Source: an uncultured Erysipelotrichaceae bacterium
GTDB lineage: Bacteria > Bacillota_I > Bacilli_A > Erysipelotrichales > Coprobacillaceae
Assembly: GCA_900544435.1 (NCBI GenBank)
Contig: UQVG01000070.1
Coordinates: forward strand, 1 to 9,259
Direction: 5' to 3'
DNA: 9,259 nt
Part shown: positions 1-7,718 of the stretch, one piece after another
Position numbering within the stretch: the first letter of the stretch is position 1
Layout: the number at the start of each line of letters is the position of its first letter
Translations under genes and position numbers: made by a program
The notes under the pieces: generated by a model
The model's database searches: none
What the model was told of the DNA's origin: nothing
Seen by the model: the letters and a program-made list of their open reading frames with translations, nothing else

Positions 1-945
1 AAGAATTATAAGCAAGGAATCAAAGAATTAAATGAATTAGATTATATAATTAGAAAACATGTTAAAACACTTGTTCAACCATTAAAATTATTAGAAGAAT
101 TTAAACCAGTTCTTTCTAAAGAAGAATATTGTCAAATGGTAGAAAAAGGAATTGATTATATTAAAGAAGGTGATATTTTCCAAGTTGTTTTATCAAATAG
201 ACTCTATGCAAGAGCGACAGGTTCATTATTTGATAGTTATCGTGTTTTAAGAACAACAAATCCATCACCTTATATGTTCTATTTTGCAAGTGATAATATT
301 GAAGTAGCTGGAGCCTCTCCGGAAACTTTAATTAAACTAGAGGGAACAAAGTTAACAACTTTCCCAATTGCTGGAACTAGAAAAAGAGGAAAAGATGATC
401 AAGAAGATCAACAATTAATAGATGATTTATTAAAAGATGAAAAAGAGTTAGCAGAGCATAATATGCTCGTTGATTTAGGAAGAAATGATTTAGGAAGAAT
501 TTCTAAATTCAATAGTGTACATGTGGTATCTTATATGGATATCTTAAAGTTTTCAAAAGTTATCCATATAGCAAGTGTTGTCAGCAGTGAAATTAAGGAA
601 GAATATAATGCTTTAGATGCAGTTGATGCTTTACTTCCTGCAGGTACTTTATCAGGAGCACCAAAGATTAGGGCATGTCAAATCATTAATCAATTAGAAC
701 AAAATAAAAGAGGGATTTATGGAGGAGCTATTGGTTATTTAGATTTTACAGGAAATATGGATTTATGTATTGGCATTCGTTTAGCTTATAAAAGAAACAA
801 TGAAATTTCTATTTGTAGTGGTGCAGGAATTGTTTATGATAGTGTTCCTGAAAATGAATATCAAGAATGTTTAAATAAAGCTGGTGCAGTTGTTGAAGCA
901 ATTAAAATGGCAGATGGGGGTATTGATTATGATTCTACTTATTGA
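1..945 (+). CDS. trpE: Anthranilate synthase component I (aminase/lyase subunit), 5' end missing
   Basis: The reading frame is open from base 1 and ends with TGA at 943-945, giving the last 314 residues of a protein normally about 450-500 long. The start and the N-terminal feedback-inhibition region lie upstream. TrpE converts chorismate to anthranilate using ammonia supplied by TrpG, the first committed step of tryptophan synthesis. The chorismate-binding domain is clear: EYI-type segment then GDIFQVVLS (about 169-195), AGASPET (310-330), PIAGTRKRG (364-390), ELAEHNMLVDLGRNDLGR (448-501), HIASVVSS (about 565-588), LPAGTLSGAPK (634-666), GGAIGYLDF and the PENEYQEC metal-site region near the end. 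The PIAGT motif carries Ala where PabB (aminodeoxychorismate synthase) has Lys, so TrpE is preferred. It is first of the visible operon genes and overlaps trpG by 17 bases, as expected for two subunits of one complex. Confidence 0.96.
   Translation, partial: KNYKQGIKELNELDYIIRKHVKTLVQPLKLLEEFKPVLSKEEYCQMVEKGIDYIKEGDIFQVVLSNRLYARATGSLFDSYRVLRTTNPSPYMFYFASDNIEVAGASPETLIKLEGTKLTTFPIAGTRKRGKDDQEDQQLIDDLLKDEKELAEHNMLVDLGRNDLGRISKFNSVHVVSYMDILKFSKVIHIASVVSSEIKEEYNALDAVDALLPAGTLSGAPKIRACQIINQLEQNKRGIYGGAIGYLDFTGNMDLCIGIRLAYKRNNEISICSGAGIVYDSVPENEYQECLNKAGAVVEAIKMADGGIDYDSTY
913..920 (+). promoter_or_regulatory. Ribosome binding site of trpG, inside trpE
   Basis: The sequence GATGGGGG lies 8 bases before the ATG at 929. 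It favours that start over the in-frame GTG at 884, which lies deeper in trpE and would add a non-conserved extension. Confidence 0.6.
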
Positions 946-1507
946 TAATTACGATAGTTTTGCTTATAACCTTTATCAATTGATAGGTTCAATTAATGCA
1001 AATATCAAGGTCATTAGAAATGATGAAATGACAGTTGAAGAAATAGACCAACTTCATCCATCATGTATTATTATTTCACCAGGTCCAGGGAAACCAAGTG
1101 AAGCAGGTGTTATAGAAGAAGTTGTTCAAAAATGTTATACAAAATATCCTATTTTAGGAGTTTGTTTAGGGCATCAAGCAATTGTTGAAGCTTTTGGTGG
1201 AACTGTAAGTTATGCTCAAAGCGTCATGCATGGGAAGTCTTCGACAATTAAAGTAGATACTACAAATCCAATTTTTAAGGGAATCGAGGAAAAGACAGCA
1301 GTTGCTAGATATCATAGTTTAGCTGCTAAAAAAGATAATTTACCAGAATGCTTGAAGATTATAGGGGAAAGCGATGATGGTGAAATCATGGCGATTAGTC
1401 ATAAAAACTATCCTATTTATGGGTTACAGTTTCATCCGGAGTCGATTTTAACAAAAGAAGGTAAAAAAATAGTTGAAAATTTTTTAAAGGAGATACAAAA
1501 TGATTAG
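929..1507 (+). CDS. trpG: Anthranilate synthase component II (glutamine amidotransferase)
   Basis: This 192-residue class I glutamine amidotransferase hydrolyses glutamine and channels ammonia to TrpE. It begins with the classical [11 protein letters not shown]. Further motifs are the oxyanion-hole region [10 protein letters not shown], the nucleophile elbow GVCLGHQA with Cys79, HGKSS, YHSL, and LQFHPES with His169 and Glu171 completing the Cys-His-Glu triad. Its length matches free-standing TrpG. The frame can be read further upstream, from a GTG at 884. However, the ATG at 929 gives the conserved N-terminus and has a G-rich ribosome binding site at 913-920. It overlaps trpE by 17 bases and trpD by 8, consistent with coupled translation. 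PabA is very similar and TrpG sometimes serves both pathways; the operon context makes TrpG the main role. Confidence 0.95.
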   Translation: MILLIDNYDSFAYNLYQLIGSINANIKVIRNDEMTVEEIDQLHPSCIIISPGPGKPSEAGVIEEVVQKCYTKYPILGVCLGHQAIVEAFGGTVSYAQSVMHGKSSTIKVDTTNPIFKGIEEKTAVARYHSLAAKKDNLPECLKIIGESDDGEIMAISHKNYPIYGLQFHPESILTKEGKKIVENFLKEIQND

Positions 1508-2507
1508 GGAAGCAATTATTAAATTATCAAAAAAAGAAGATTTAACATATCAAGAAGCTTATGAATGTATGAATGAAATCATGGATGATCAAGCTTCTGA
1601 TATTCAAAAGGCTGCTTATTTAACAGCACTTTCATTAAAAGGTGAAACAATTGATGAAATAACAGCAAGTGCTAAAGGAATGAGAGAACATTGTGTGAAG
1701 TTATTAAATGATCAAGATGTTCTTGAAATTGTAGGAACTGGAGGAGATGGATCAAACTCTTTCAATATTTCTACAACTTCATCTATTGTGATTGCTAGTG
1801 GTGGTGTTAAAGTTGCTAAGCATGGAAATCGTGCAGCAAGTTCAAAAAGTGGCGCAGCAGATTGTTTAGAAGCTCTTGGAGTAGATATTACAATCAATGA
1901 AAAAAGAAGTAAGGAATTATTAAACGATATTAATATTTGTTTCTTATTTGCTCAAAACTATCATTTAGCGATGAAGTATGTTGCACCAGTAAGAAAAGAA
2001 CTAGGTATTCGTACAGTCTTTAATATTTTAGGACCACTTACGAATCCAGCAGGAGCGACTTATCAAGTAATGGGAGTTTATGATGAATCATTAGTTGAAC
2101 CACTTGCTCAAGTTTTAAGTAATTTAGGGGTTAAAAGAGCTATGGTGGTTTATGGAAGAGATGGTTTAGATGAAATCTCAGCATCTAATGAAACTTTTGT
2201 TTGTGAAATTAATGATGGTCAATTTGAAACTTATACAATTTCACCTGAACAATTTGGTTTACAAAGATGTTTAAAAGATGAACTTGTTGGAGGAACTCCA
2301 AAAGAAAACGCTCAAATTACACGAGATGTTTTAAACGGTAAACAAGGTGGACCTAGAACAGCTGTCTTAATGAATGCGGGGGCAGGTTTATATATTGGTG
2401 GTAAAGTTGATTCTTTAAAAGCAGGAATTGATTTAGCAGCAGAGTTGATTGATAGTGGAAAGGCAAATGAAAAACTAGAAGAGTTTATAAAAGAATCAAA
2501 CAAATAG
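1500..2507 (+). CDS. trpD: Anthranilate phosphoribosyltransferase
   Basis: This 335-residue enzyme transfers the phosphoribosyl group of PRPP to anthranilate, the second step of the pathway. The PRPP-binding signature [11 protein letters not shown] begins at residue 79. It is followed by the [15 protein letters not shown] stretch (107-121), RKELGIRT (165-172), GPLTNPA (178-184) and the metal-binding acidic pair in GRDGLDEIS (Asp224-Glu225). The length is typical and the enzyme is a free-standing TrpD, not fused to TrpG as in enterobacteria. The start is supported by AAAGGAGA at 1486-1493, 6 bases before the ATG. The start overlaps the trpG end by 8 bases, and the next gene follows after 11 bases. 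Confidence 0.97.
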   Translation: MIREAIIKLSKKEDLTYQEAYECMNEIMDDQASDIQKAAYLTALSLKGETIDEITASAKGMREHCVKLLNDQDVLEIVGTGGDGSNSFNISTTSSIVIASGGVKVAKHGNRAASSKSGAADCLEALGVDITINEKRSKELLNDINICFLFAQNYHLAMKYVAPVRKELGIRTVFNILGPLTNPAGATYQVMGVYDESLVEPLAQVLSNLGVKRAMVVYGRDGLDEISASNETFVCEINDGQFETYTISPEQFGLQRCLKDELVGGTPKENAQITRDVLNGKQGGPRTAVLMNAGAGLYIGGKVDSLKAGIDLAAELIDSGKANEKLEEFIKESNK

Positions 2508-2518
2508 GAGCGTATATT

Positions 2519-3310
2519 ATGATTTTAGAAGATATTGTCGAAAGTACAAAAGAACGTGTTGAAACAAATAAGAAACGTCATTCAATTTATGAATTAAAAG
2601 AAAAAGCCTTTGCAATGCCTATTGATCAAAGCTTTCCTTTTAAAAAAGCTTTAGAAAAAGATGGAATGTCTTATATTTTAGAAGTTAAAAGACATTCACC
2701 ATCAAAAGGACAAATTGTTTCTACTTTTGATTTTAAAGCAATTGCGAAAGAATATGAAATGATTGGAGCAGATGCTATTTCAGTAGTAACTGAACCTGAT
2801 TATTTTAAAGGGGATGATGATTTTTTAAGAGAAATCAAACGTATTGTAAAGATTCCTGTTTTAAGAAAAGATTTTGTTGTAGATGAATACATGGTATATG
2901 AAGCTAAAATACTAGGAGCAGATGCTATCTTATTGATTGCTGGTGTTTTAGATGAAATTACATTAATGCGTTGTGTAAATTTAGCACATAATTTAGGAAT
3001 GTCAGCCATTGTTGAAACACATAGTTCAATGCAAGTTAAAAAAGCATTACGTGTAGGTGCTAAAATTATTGGTGTTAATAATAGAGATTTAAGAGATTTT
3101 AGTGTTGATTTAAATACAACATTAAAATTAAGAGATATGGTTGATGAAGATGTTATCTTTGTCTCTGAAAGTGGTATTAAAACAAGAGAAGATATTGAAT
3201 TACTAGAAAAACATCATGTAAATGCTGTCTTAATTGGTGAAACAATGATGAAAAGCCATGATAAAAGACATACATTAGAAGTTTTAAAAGGTATTGATGA
3301 AGAAGATTAA
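2519..3310 (+). CDS. trpC: Indole-3-glycerol-phosphate synthase
   Basis: This 263-residue (beta/alpha)8-barrel enzyme closes the indole ring, converting CdRP to indole-3-glycerol phosphate with loss of CO2 and water. The family signature LEVKRHSPSKG (residues 54-64) carries the catalytic Glu55 and Lys57. Further active-site elements are VLRKDF with Lys117, VETH with Glu166, GVNNRDL with Asn187 and SESGI with Glu217 and Ser218, equivalent by motif to known IGPS catalytic residues. The enzyme is monofunctional, with a separate trpF gene next, unlike the fused TrpCF of E. coli. GGAG at 2507-2510 begins on the last base of the trpD stop codon and lies 8 bases before the ATG. This is the only trp junction without gene overlap. 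Confidence 0.97.
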   Translation: MILEDIVESTKERVETNKKRHSIYELKEKAFAMPIDQSFPFKKALEKDGMSYILEVKRHSPSKGQIVSTFDFKAIAKEYEMIGADAISVVTEPDYFKGDDDFLREIKRIVKIPVLRKDFVVDEYMVYEAKILGADAILLIAGVLDEITLMRCVNLAHNLGMSAIVETHSSMQVKKALRVGAKIIGVNNRDLRDFSVDLNTTLKLRDMVDEDVIFVSESGIKTREDIELLEKHHVNAVLIGETMMKSHDKRHTLEVLKGIDEED

Positions 3311-3890
3311 AATTTGTGGTTTAAAAAGAAGAGAAGATATTGATTATGTAAATACATATCAACCTGATTATATTGGCTTTGTTTTTGCGGGAAAGAAAAG
3401 AAAGATTACTTATGATCAGGCAAAAGAATTAAAAAAAGATCTTTTATCTTCGATTCAAGTTGTAGGTGTTTTTGTAAATGAGGATATTTCTTTTGTTGAA
3501 AAATTAGTTAAAAATCATGTTATTGATCTTGTACAATTGCATGGTCAAGAAACAAATGAATATATAAAGACTTTAAAACAAAAAATAGATGTTCCAATTA
3601 TTAAAGCAATTCAAATTAAAAATGATGATTCTTTCAATGTAGACTATGATGTTGATTATTATCTTTTCGATCATGGTTCTGGAGGAACTGGGGAAAGTTT
3701 TGATTGGTCTATGTTGAAAGAAGTCAATAAGCCTGTATTTTTAGCAGGAGGAATTAATCTTTCTAATATTGATGAAGCTTTAAAAATGAATGTTTATGGA
3801 TTAGATGTTTCAAGTGGTGTTGAAACAGATGGTTTTAAAGATAGGGAAAAAATTAAGGAAATCGTAAGGAGAGTTAGAAATGAAAGGTAG
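3297..3890 (+). CDS. trpF: Phosphoribosylanthranilate isomerase
   Basis: This 197-residue barrel enzyme catalyses the Amadori rearrangement of phosphoribosylanthranilate to CdRP, between the TrpD and TrpC steps. Catalytic Cys7 lies in [11 protein letters not shown] and the general acid Asp125 lies in [16 protein letters not shown]. Other hallmarks are IGFVF, VGVFVNE, VQLHGQE, the phosphate-binding LAGGIN (149-154) and DVSSGVET (170-177). I chose the ATG at 3297 over the TTG one codon before it because it gives the usual MKKIKICG start. AAAAGG at 3286-3291 serves as a modest ribosome binding site. The gene overlaps trpC by 14 bases and trpB by 11. Confidence 0.96.
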   Translation: MKKIKICGLKRREDIDYVNTYQPDYIGFVFAGKKRKITYDQAKELKKDLLSSIQVVGVFVNEDISFVEKLVKNHVIDLVQLHGQETNEYIKTLKQKIDVPIIKAIQIKNDDSFNVDYDVDYYLFDHGSGGTGESFDWSMLKEVNKPVFLAGGINLSNIDEALKMNVYGLDVSSGVETDGFKDREKIKEIVRRVRNER

Positions 3891-5061
3891 ATATGGAATA
3901 CATGGGGGACAGTACATACCTGAAACTTTAATGAGTGAAATTCATAAAATTGAAGAGGCTTATGAATTTTATAAAAATGATCAAGCATTTAATGATGAAC
4001 TTAATACATTATTAAAAGAATATGCTGGTAGACCATCTTTATTATATTATGCAAAAAAGATGACAGAAGATTTAGGTGGCGCTAAAATCTATTTAAAAAG
4101 AGAAGATTTAAACCATACAGGTTCTCATAAAATCAACAATGTATTAGGACAAGCTTTAATGGCTAAAAAAATGGGAAAAACAAGAATTATTGCTGAAACT
4201 GGTGCTGGACAACATGGTGTAGCTACAGCCACAGCAGCAGCCTTACTTGGACTTGAATGTGAAATTTTTATGGGAAAAGAAGATACAGATCGTCAAGCTT
4301 TAAATGTTTATCGTATGGAACTTTTAGGAGCTAAAGTACATCCTGTAACAACAGGGACAATGACTTTAAAAGATGCGGTCAATGAAGCAATGAGAGAATG
4401 GACAAAACGTGTGGATGATACGATGTATGTTTTAGGTTCTGTGATGGGGCCTCATCCATTTCCAATGATGGTGAGAGATTTCCAAAGTGTGATTTCTAAA
4501 GAAGCAAGAGAACAAATTCTTGAATATGAAGGGAAACTTCCTACAGCAGTGATGGCCTGTGTTGGTGGTGGAAGTAATGCGATGGGAATGTTCTATAATT
4601 TTATCAATGATAAAGATGTAAAACTTATTGGTTGTGAAGCCGCTGGTAAAGGGGTCGATACAGCTTTAACAGCAGCGACAATTGCAACAGGATCATTAGG
4701 TGTTTTCCATGGAATGAAATCTTACTTTTGTCAAGATAAATACGGTCAAATTGCACCTGTTTATTCTATTTCAGCAGGTTTAGATTACCCAGGTATTGGA
4801 CCAGAACATGCTTATTTACATGATACAAAACGTGCTCAATATGTACCAGTTACAGATGATGAAGCAGTGGATGCTTTTGAATACATTGCAAAAACTGAAG
4901 GAATTATTTGTGCCATTGAAAGTGCGCATGCGATTGCACATGCAATCAAAATAGCACCAACTATGAAAAAAGATGATATTTTAATTGTTTGTCTTTCAGG
5001 TAGAGGAGATAAGGATGTTGCAGCAATTGCAAGATATAGGGGGAAAGAAATCTATGAATAG
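3880..5061 (+). CDS. trpB: Tryptophan synthase beta chain
   Basis: This 393-residue PLP enzyme condenses indole with serine to give tryptophan, working in an alpha2-beta2 complex with TrpA through an indole tunnel. The start [12 protein letters not shown] is the classical TrpB1 N-terminus. The PLP lysine is Lys84 in [10 protein letters not shown], catalytic Glu106 lies in AETGAGQHG, and the PLP phosphate loop is GGGSNAMG (229-236). The late motif SGRGDKD (373-379) is also present. It is the conventional TrpB1 type rather than the longer TrpB2, matching its place next to trpA. A good TAAGGAGAG ribosome binding site (3865-3873) lies 6 bases before the ATG, within trpF. The last 8 bases overlap trpA. 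Confidence 0.97.
   Translation: MKGRYGIHGGQYIPETLMSEIHKIEEAYEFYKNDQAFNDELNTLLKEYAGRPSLLYYAKKMTEDLGGAKIYLKREDLNHTGSHKINNVLGQALMAKKMGKTRIIAETGAGQHGVATATAAALLGLECEIFMGKEDTDRQALNVYRMELLGAKVHPVTTGTMTLKDAVNEAMREWTKRVDDTMYVLGSVMGPHPFPMMVRDFQSVISKEAREQILEYEGKLPTAVMACVGGGSNAMGMFYNFINDKDVKLIGCEAAGKGVDTALTAATIATGSLGVFHGMKSYFCQDKYGQIAPVYSISAGLDYPGIGPEHAYLHDTKRAQYVPVTDDEAVDAFEYIAKTEGIICAIESAHAIAHAIKIAPTMKKDDILIVCLSGRGDKDVAAIARYRGKEIYE
5038..5044 (+). promoter_or_regulatory. Ribosome binding site of trpA, inside trpB
   Basis: AGGGGGA lies 9 bases before the ATG at 5054, supporting it as the trpA start over the upstream in-frame TTG. Confidence 0.6.
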
Positions 5062-5827
5062 AATATATAAAGCTTTTGAAAATAAAAAAGCCTTCATTGG
5101 TTTTTTAACAGCAGGAGATCCTGTAATAGATAAAACAGTAGACTATATTTTAGATATGGAACAAGCAGGGGCTAGTTTGATTGAAATTGGTATTCCCTTT
5201 TCTGATCCAATTGCTGAAGGACCAACCATTCAAGAAGCCAATGTACGTGCTTTAAAAAATAAAGTTACAACAGATGATGTGTTTGAAATGGTTAAAAAAG
5301 TAAGAGAAAAAAGTGATATTCCTTTATGCTTTATGACTTATTTAAATGTTGTTTTCCATTACGGTTATGATGAATTCTTTAAAAAATGTCAAGAAGTTGG
5401 TATTGATGGTATTATTCTTCCAGATTTACCTTATGAAGAAAGCCAAGAAGTCAAAGATGTTTGTTATAATTATGATGTTACTTTAATTTCAATGATTGCC
5501 CCAACAAGTAAAGATCGTGTAGAAATGATTGCAAAAGAAGCAAAAGGATTTATCTATCTTGTATCGTCAATGGGTGTTACAGGAACAAGAGATAATACTT
5601 CATTTGCTAATAATCTTGAAGAAATTATTAGACATATTCGTCAAGTAACAGATACACCAGTAGCTATTGGTTTTGGTATTAATAAACCAGAACAAGTGAA
5701 AGAATTTAAACAATATGCAGATGGTGTTATTGTTGGTAGTGCAATTGTTAATATTATTAAAGAACATGGTGCAAATGCGGATGAACCTTTAAAAGAATAT
5801 ATTCAATCACTTACAAATGAACTATAA
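5054..5827 (+). CDS. trpA: Tryptophan synthase alpha chain (Glu at the Asp60 position)
   Basis: This 257-residue barrel enzyme cleaves indole-3-glycerol phosphate to indole and glyceraldehyde 3-phosphate and passes indole to TrpB. Motifs seen are [10 protein letters not shown] (14-23), [21 protein letters not shown] with catalytic Glu44, [30 protein letters not shown] and FGINKPEQV, then IVGSAIV near the end. Aligned by motif, Glu55 in IAEGP replaces the catalytic Asp60 of the Salmonella enzyme, a conservative change. The frame is open further upstream, from a TTG at 4985 inside trpB. However, the ATG at 5054 gives the normal N-terminus and is preceded by AGGGGGA at 5038-5044. It overlaps trpB by 8 bases, and a terminator follows its stop codon. 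Confidence 0.96.
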   Translation: MNRIYKAFENKKAFIGFLTAGDPVIDKTVDYILDMEQAGASLIEIGIPFSDPIAEGPTIQEANVRALKNKVTTDDVFEMVKKVREKSDIPLCFMTYLNVVFHYGYDEFFKKCQEVGIDGIILPDLPYEESQEVKDVCYNYDVTLISMIAPTSKDRVEMIAKEAKGFIYLVSSMGVTGTRDNTSFANNLEEIIRHIRQVTDTPVAIGFGINKPEQVKEFKQYADGVIVGSAIVNIIKEHGANADEPLKEYIQSLTNEL

Positions 5828-5829
5828 AT

Positions 5830-5861
5830 AAAGTGCAAGCAAAGGCTTGCCTTTTTATTTT
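5830..5861 (+). terminator. Rho-independent terminator of the trp operon
   Basis: A perfect 6-base-pair stem, GCAAGC (5835-5840) with GCTTGC (5845-5850), encloses an AAAG tetraloop. It extends past one mismatch into an A/T-paired base, with AATAAAG on one side and CTTTTTATTTTATT on the other. The T-rich tract right after the stem, three bases past the trpA stop, is what an intrinsic terminator needs. Confidence 0.88.
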
Positions 5862-5870
5862 ATTATATAT

Positions 5871-5883
5871 ATCGAATATCGAT
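5871..5883. repeat. Short dyad upstream of spoVAC
   Basis: ATCGA-ATA-TCGAT is a symmetrical 13-base element in the spoVA upstream region, extendable by one T/A pair. It could be an operator but is short enough to arise by chance in A/T-rich DNA. Confidence 0.35.
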
Positions 5884-5913
5884 AATTAAATTAAAATGTT
5901 TATATTCATCATT
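5884..5913 (+). promoter_or_regulatory. Weak candidate sigma-G-type promoter for the spoVA operon
   Basis: In Bacillus subtilis spoVA is transcribed by forespore sigma-G (about GHATR, 17-18 bases, CATNHTA). The best-placed match here is CATCATT (5907-5913) as -10, with a poor -35 AATTA (5884-5888) at an 18-base spacer. Alternatives are GAATA (5874-5878), a perfect -35 lacking a good -10 at the right distance, and TATCCTA (5920-5926), whose start point would fall on the ribosome binding site. A promoter is expected after the trp terminator, but its exact place is not certain. Confidence 0.25.
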
Positions 5914-5932
5914 TTTGTCTATCCTAAAAATG
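5910..5932. repeat. Inverted repeat abutting the spoVAC ribosome binding site
   Basis: CATTTTT (5910-5916) pairs exactly with AAAAATG (5926-5932) around a 9-base loop. The right arm touches the GTGGAGGT ribosome binding site (5932-5939). It might act as an operator or a weak RNA hairpin; chance is a real alternative. Confidence 0.3.
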
Positions 5933-5945
5933 TGGAGGTAAATCT

Positions 5946-6389
5946 ATGAATATAAAAAAATATAATGAAATTGCAGATAAAAATAAACCACAAAAACAAG
6001 TATTAAAACATACAATCAGTGCTTTTTTAGTAGGTGGTGTGATTGGTATGATAGGAGAATTCTTTTTGAATCTTTATAAAGAATTATTTTCTTTTAGTGA
6101 AAAGGAAGCAACACCTATTATGTTGATTACTCTTATTTTAATTGCAGCTCTTTTAACAGGTTTAGGAATCTATGACCGTTTAGGTGATTTTGCAGGAGCA
6201 GGTTCCTTTATTCCCATTACAGGTTTTTCAAATGCGATGACTTCAAGTGCCTTAGAAGCAAGAAGTGAAGGTTTAGTGACGGGAATAGGTGCTAATATTT
6301 TTAAACTTGGTGGAGCGGTGATTACTTTTGGAATCGTTGCTTCGTTTGTATTAGGAGGACTACGTTATGTCATCACCTATTTCTGGTAG
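5946..6389 (+). CDS. spoVAC: Stage V sporulation protein AC, membrane component of DPA transport
   Basis: This 147-residue integral membrane protein belongs to the SpoVAC/SpoVAEb family. In Bacillus, SpoVAC is an inner-membrane part of the complex that moves Ca-DPA into the forespore, and it has mechanosensitive channel activity relevant to DPA release. The sequence shows a short charged N-terminus and three or more hydrophobic segments (about 24-44, 58-76 and 120-143). The family core LLTGLGIYDRLGDFAGAGSF (69-88) is followed by PITGFSNAMTSSALEARSEG (90-109). Length is near the usual 150. A strong GTGGAGGT site (5932-5939) precedes the ATG by 6 bases. It is first in the spoVA operon and overlaps spoVAD by 23 bases. 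Confidence 0.95.
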   Translation: MNIKKYNEIADKNKPQKQVLKHTISAFLVGGVIGMIGEFFLNLYKELFSFSEKEATPIMLITLILIAALLTGLGIYDRLGDFAGAGSFIPITGFSNAMTSSALEARSEGLVTGIGANIFKLGGAVITFGIVASFVLGGLRYVITYFW

Positions 6390-7371
6390 TAGTTTTGTTT
6401 TTAAAGATGTCTATATTCAAAGTGTTGGGACAACAGCAGGAGTTATTGAACATCAAGGACCGTTAGGACATTATTTTGATAAACATTATCCTAATCATTA
6501 TCATCATCATGCAAGTTATGAACAAGCAGAAATTGAAATGCTGAAAGATGCTATCCTTATTTGTTTAAAAAAAGGAAAAGTAAAAAAAGAAGAAATTGAT
6601 TTATATTTTGGAGGAGACTTAAATAATCAAATTACAGCGTGTTATTATTATGCTAATCATTTACATCGACCTTTTATTGGCTTATATAGTGCATGTAGTA
6701 CGATTGGACTAGCTCTAGCAAATGCTGCGATTATGATTGAAAATCATAATATTCATAATGCTATTGCCTGTACGGTTTCTCATAATGCAACAGCTGAAAG
6801 ACAATTTAGATATCCTTTAGAATATGGTATTCAAAGAAAAGAAACGATGACTTTTACAGCAACAGGAAGCGTCGCTGTTTTTCTAACAAACAAACCAAGT
6901 CAAGTAAGGATTGAATCAATTACTTTAGGAAAAGTAATTGATTATGATCAATATGATGCTAATGATATGGGGCGTGCTATGGCCCCTGCAGCTTTAGATA
7001 CTTATTTACAACATATGAAAGATTTAAACAGAGATGGTACTTATTATGATTTGATTTTAACAGGTGATCTTTCTCATTATGGAAAAACGATTATGAAAGA
7101 ACTTTTAAAAGAAGAAAATCAAAAGTATAACGATTATGATGATTGTGGTTGTTTACTTTATGATGTTAGACAAAATGTCTATCAAGGAGGAAGTGGTCCT
7201 GTATGTAATGGACTTGTCAGCTTTGGTTATGTTTATCAAATGATGTTAAAAGGCAAATATAATCGTGTTTTAATTCTTGCTACGGGAGCTCTTTTAAATC
7301 CTGTCATGACAAATCAAAAATTATCGATTCCTTGTGTTTGTCATGGTTATGTATTGGAGGTTGTCAAATGA
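6367..7371 (+). CDS. spoVAD: Stage V sporulation protein AD, DPA-binding thiolase-fold protein
   Basis: This 334-residue protein has the thiolase-like fold of SpoVAD (about 338 in Bacillus). SpoVAD is peripheral to the spore inner membrane and binds dipicolinic acid directly during uptake. Conserved stretches are GPLGHYFDK (31-39), GLYSACSTIGLALA with Cys110 at the thiolase nucleophile position, SHNATAERQFRYPLEYG (138-154), TATGSVAVF, GRAMAPAALDTY, DLILTGDLSHYG, GGSGPVCNG (274-282) and LATGALLNP. The thiolase catalytic machinery is not fully kept, so a binding role rather than catalysis is expected. A striking His cluster, six His between residues 35 and 48 (HYPNHYHHH), is discussed in the findings. 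The start is fixed by AGGAGGA (6353-6359), 7 bases before the ATG. It overlaps spoVAC by 23 bases and spoVAE by 4. Confidence 0.95.
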   Translation: MSSPISGSSFVFKDVYIQSVGTTAGVIEHQGPLGHYFDKHYPNHYHHHASYEQAEIEMLKDAILICLKKGKVKKEEIDLYFGGDLNNQITACYYYANHLHRPFIGLYSACSTIGLALANAAIMIENHNIHNAIACTVSHNATAERQFRYPLEYGIQRKETMTFTATGSVAVFLTNKPSQVRIESITLGKVIDYDQYDANDMGRAMAPAALDTYLQHMKDLNRDGTYYDLILTGDLSHYGKTIMKELLKEENQKYNDYDDCGCLLYDVRQNVYQGGSGPVCNGLVSFGYVYQMMLKGKYNRVLILATGALLNPVMTNQKLSIPCVCHGYVLEVVK

Positions 7372-7718
7372 ACTATGTATTATCTTTTTTATTCTGTGGC
7401 TTTGTCTGTGTTATTGCCCAGTTAATTTATGAGTATACTAAATTAACGCCAGGACATATTACGTGTAGCTTTGTTGTATTAGGAGCACTTTTAGATTTAT
7501 TTCATATTTATGATCGTCTAATTAAAATCTTTCATGCAGGAGCCATGCTTCCTATTACAAGTTTTGGTCATTCTTTAATGCATGGAGCAATGGCTATGAC
7601 AAAAGAATATGGTGTTTTTGGATTAGCTATGGGAATGTTTGATTTAACAGCAGCAGGAATTTCATCGGCCATTTTATTTGCGTTTATCATTGCACTTTTC
7701 TTTAAACCAAAATCATGA
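7368..7718 (+). CDS. spoVAE: Stage V sporulation protein AE (AEb type), membrane component of DPA transport
   Basis: This 116-residue membrane protein is the usual length of SpoVAEb and is homologous to SpoVAC. Hydrophobic segments run about 4-22, 38-56 and 89-111. The family core HIYDRLIKIFHAGAMLPITS (46-65) parallels the SpoVAC core, and is followed by FGHSLMHGAMA. The frame is open upstream from a TTG at 7332. The ATG at 7368 is chosen because GGAGG (7356-7360) lies 7 bases before it and it gives the family N-terminus. It overlaps the spoVAD stop as ATGA and the spoVAF start in the same way, implying coupled translation of the membrane components. The peripheral SpoVAEa of Bacillus is not present beside it. 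Confidence 0.94.
   Translation: MNYVLSFLFCGFVCVIAQLIYEYTKLTPGHITCSFVVLGALLDLFHIYDRLIKIFHAGAMLPITSFGHSLMHGAMAMTKEYGVFGLAMGMFDLTAAGISSAILFAFIIALFFKPKS

Noticed and set aside
884..928. N-terminal extension of trpG from an upstream GTG
   Set aside because: The ATG at 929 yields the conserved [11 protein letters not shown] start with a ribosome binding site in place; the extension is not family-like.
1..945. PabB (aminodeoxychorismate synthase) or another chorismate enzyme instead of TrpE
   Set aside because: PIAGT has Ala where PabB has Lys, and the gene heads a complete trp gene set.
1712..1897. Minus-strand open frame inside trpD (likewise at 2312-2503, 2800-3009 and 3794-3988)
   Set aside because: All are short frames antisense to well-conserved trp genes, with no domain-like sequence; they are shadows of the real genes.
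4985..5053. N-terminal extension of trpA from an upstream TTG
   Set aside because: It lies within trpB in another frame and adds non-conserved residues; the ATG at 5054 has a ribosome binding site and the usual start.
5828..5945. Riboswitch or small RNA between trpA and spoVAC
   Set aside because: Apart from the terminator hairpin and two small dyads, there is no multi-stem structure or known riboswitch motif.
7332..7367. N-terminal extension of spoVAE from an upstream TTG
   Set aside because: GGAGG at 7356-7360 serves the ATG at 7368, which gives the normal 116-residue length.
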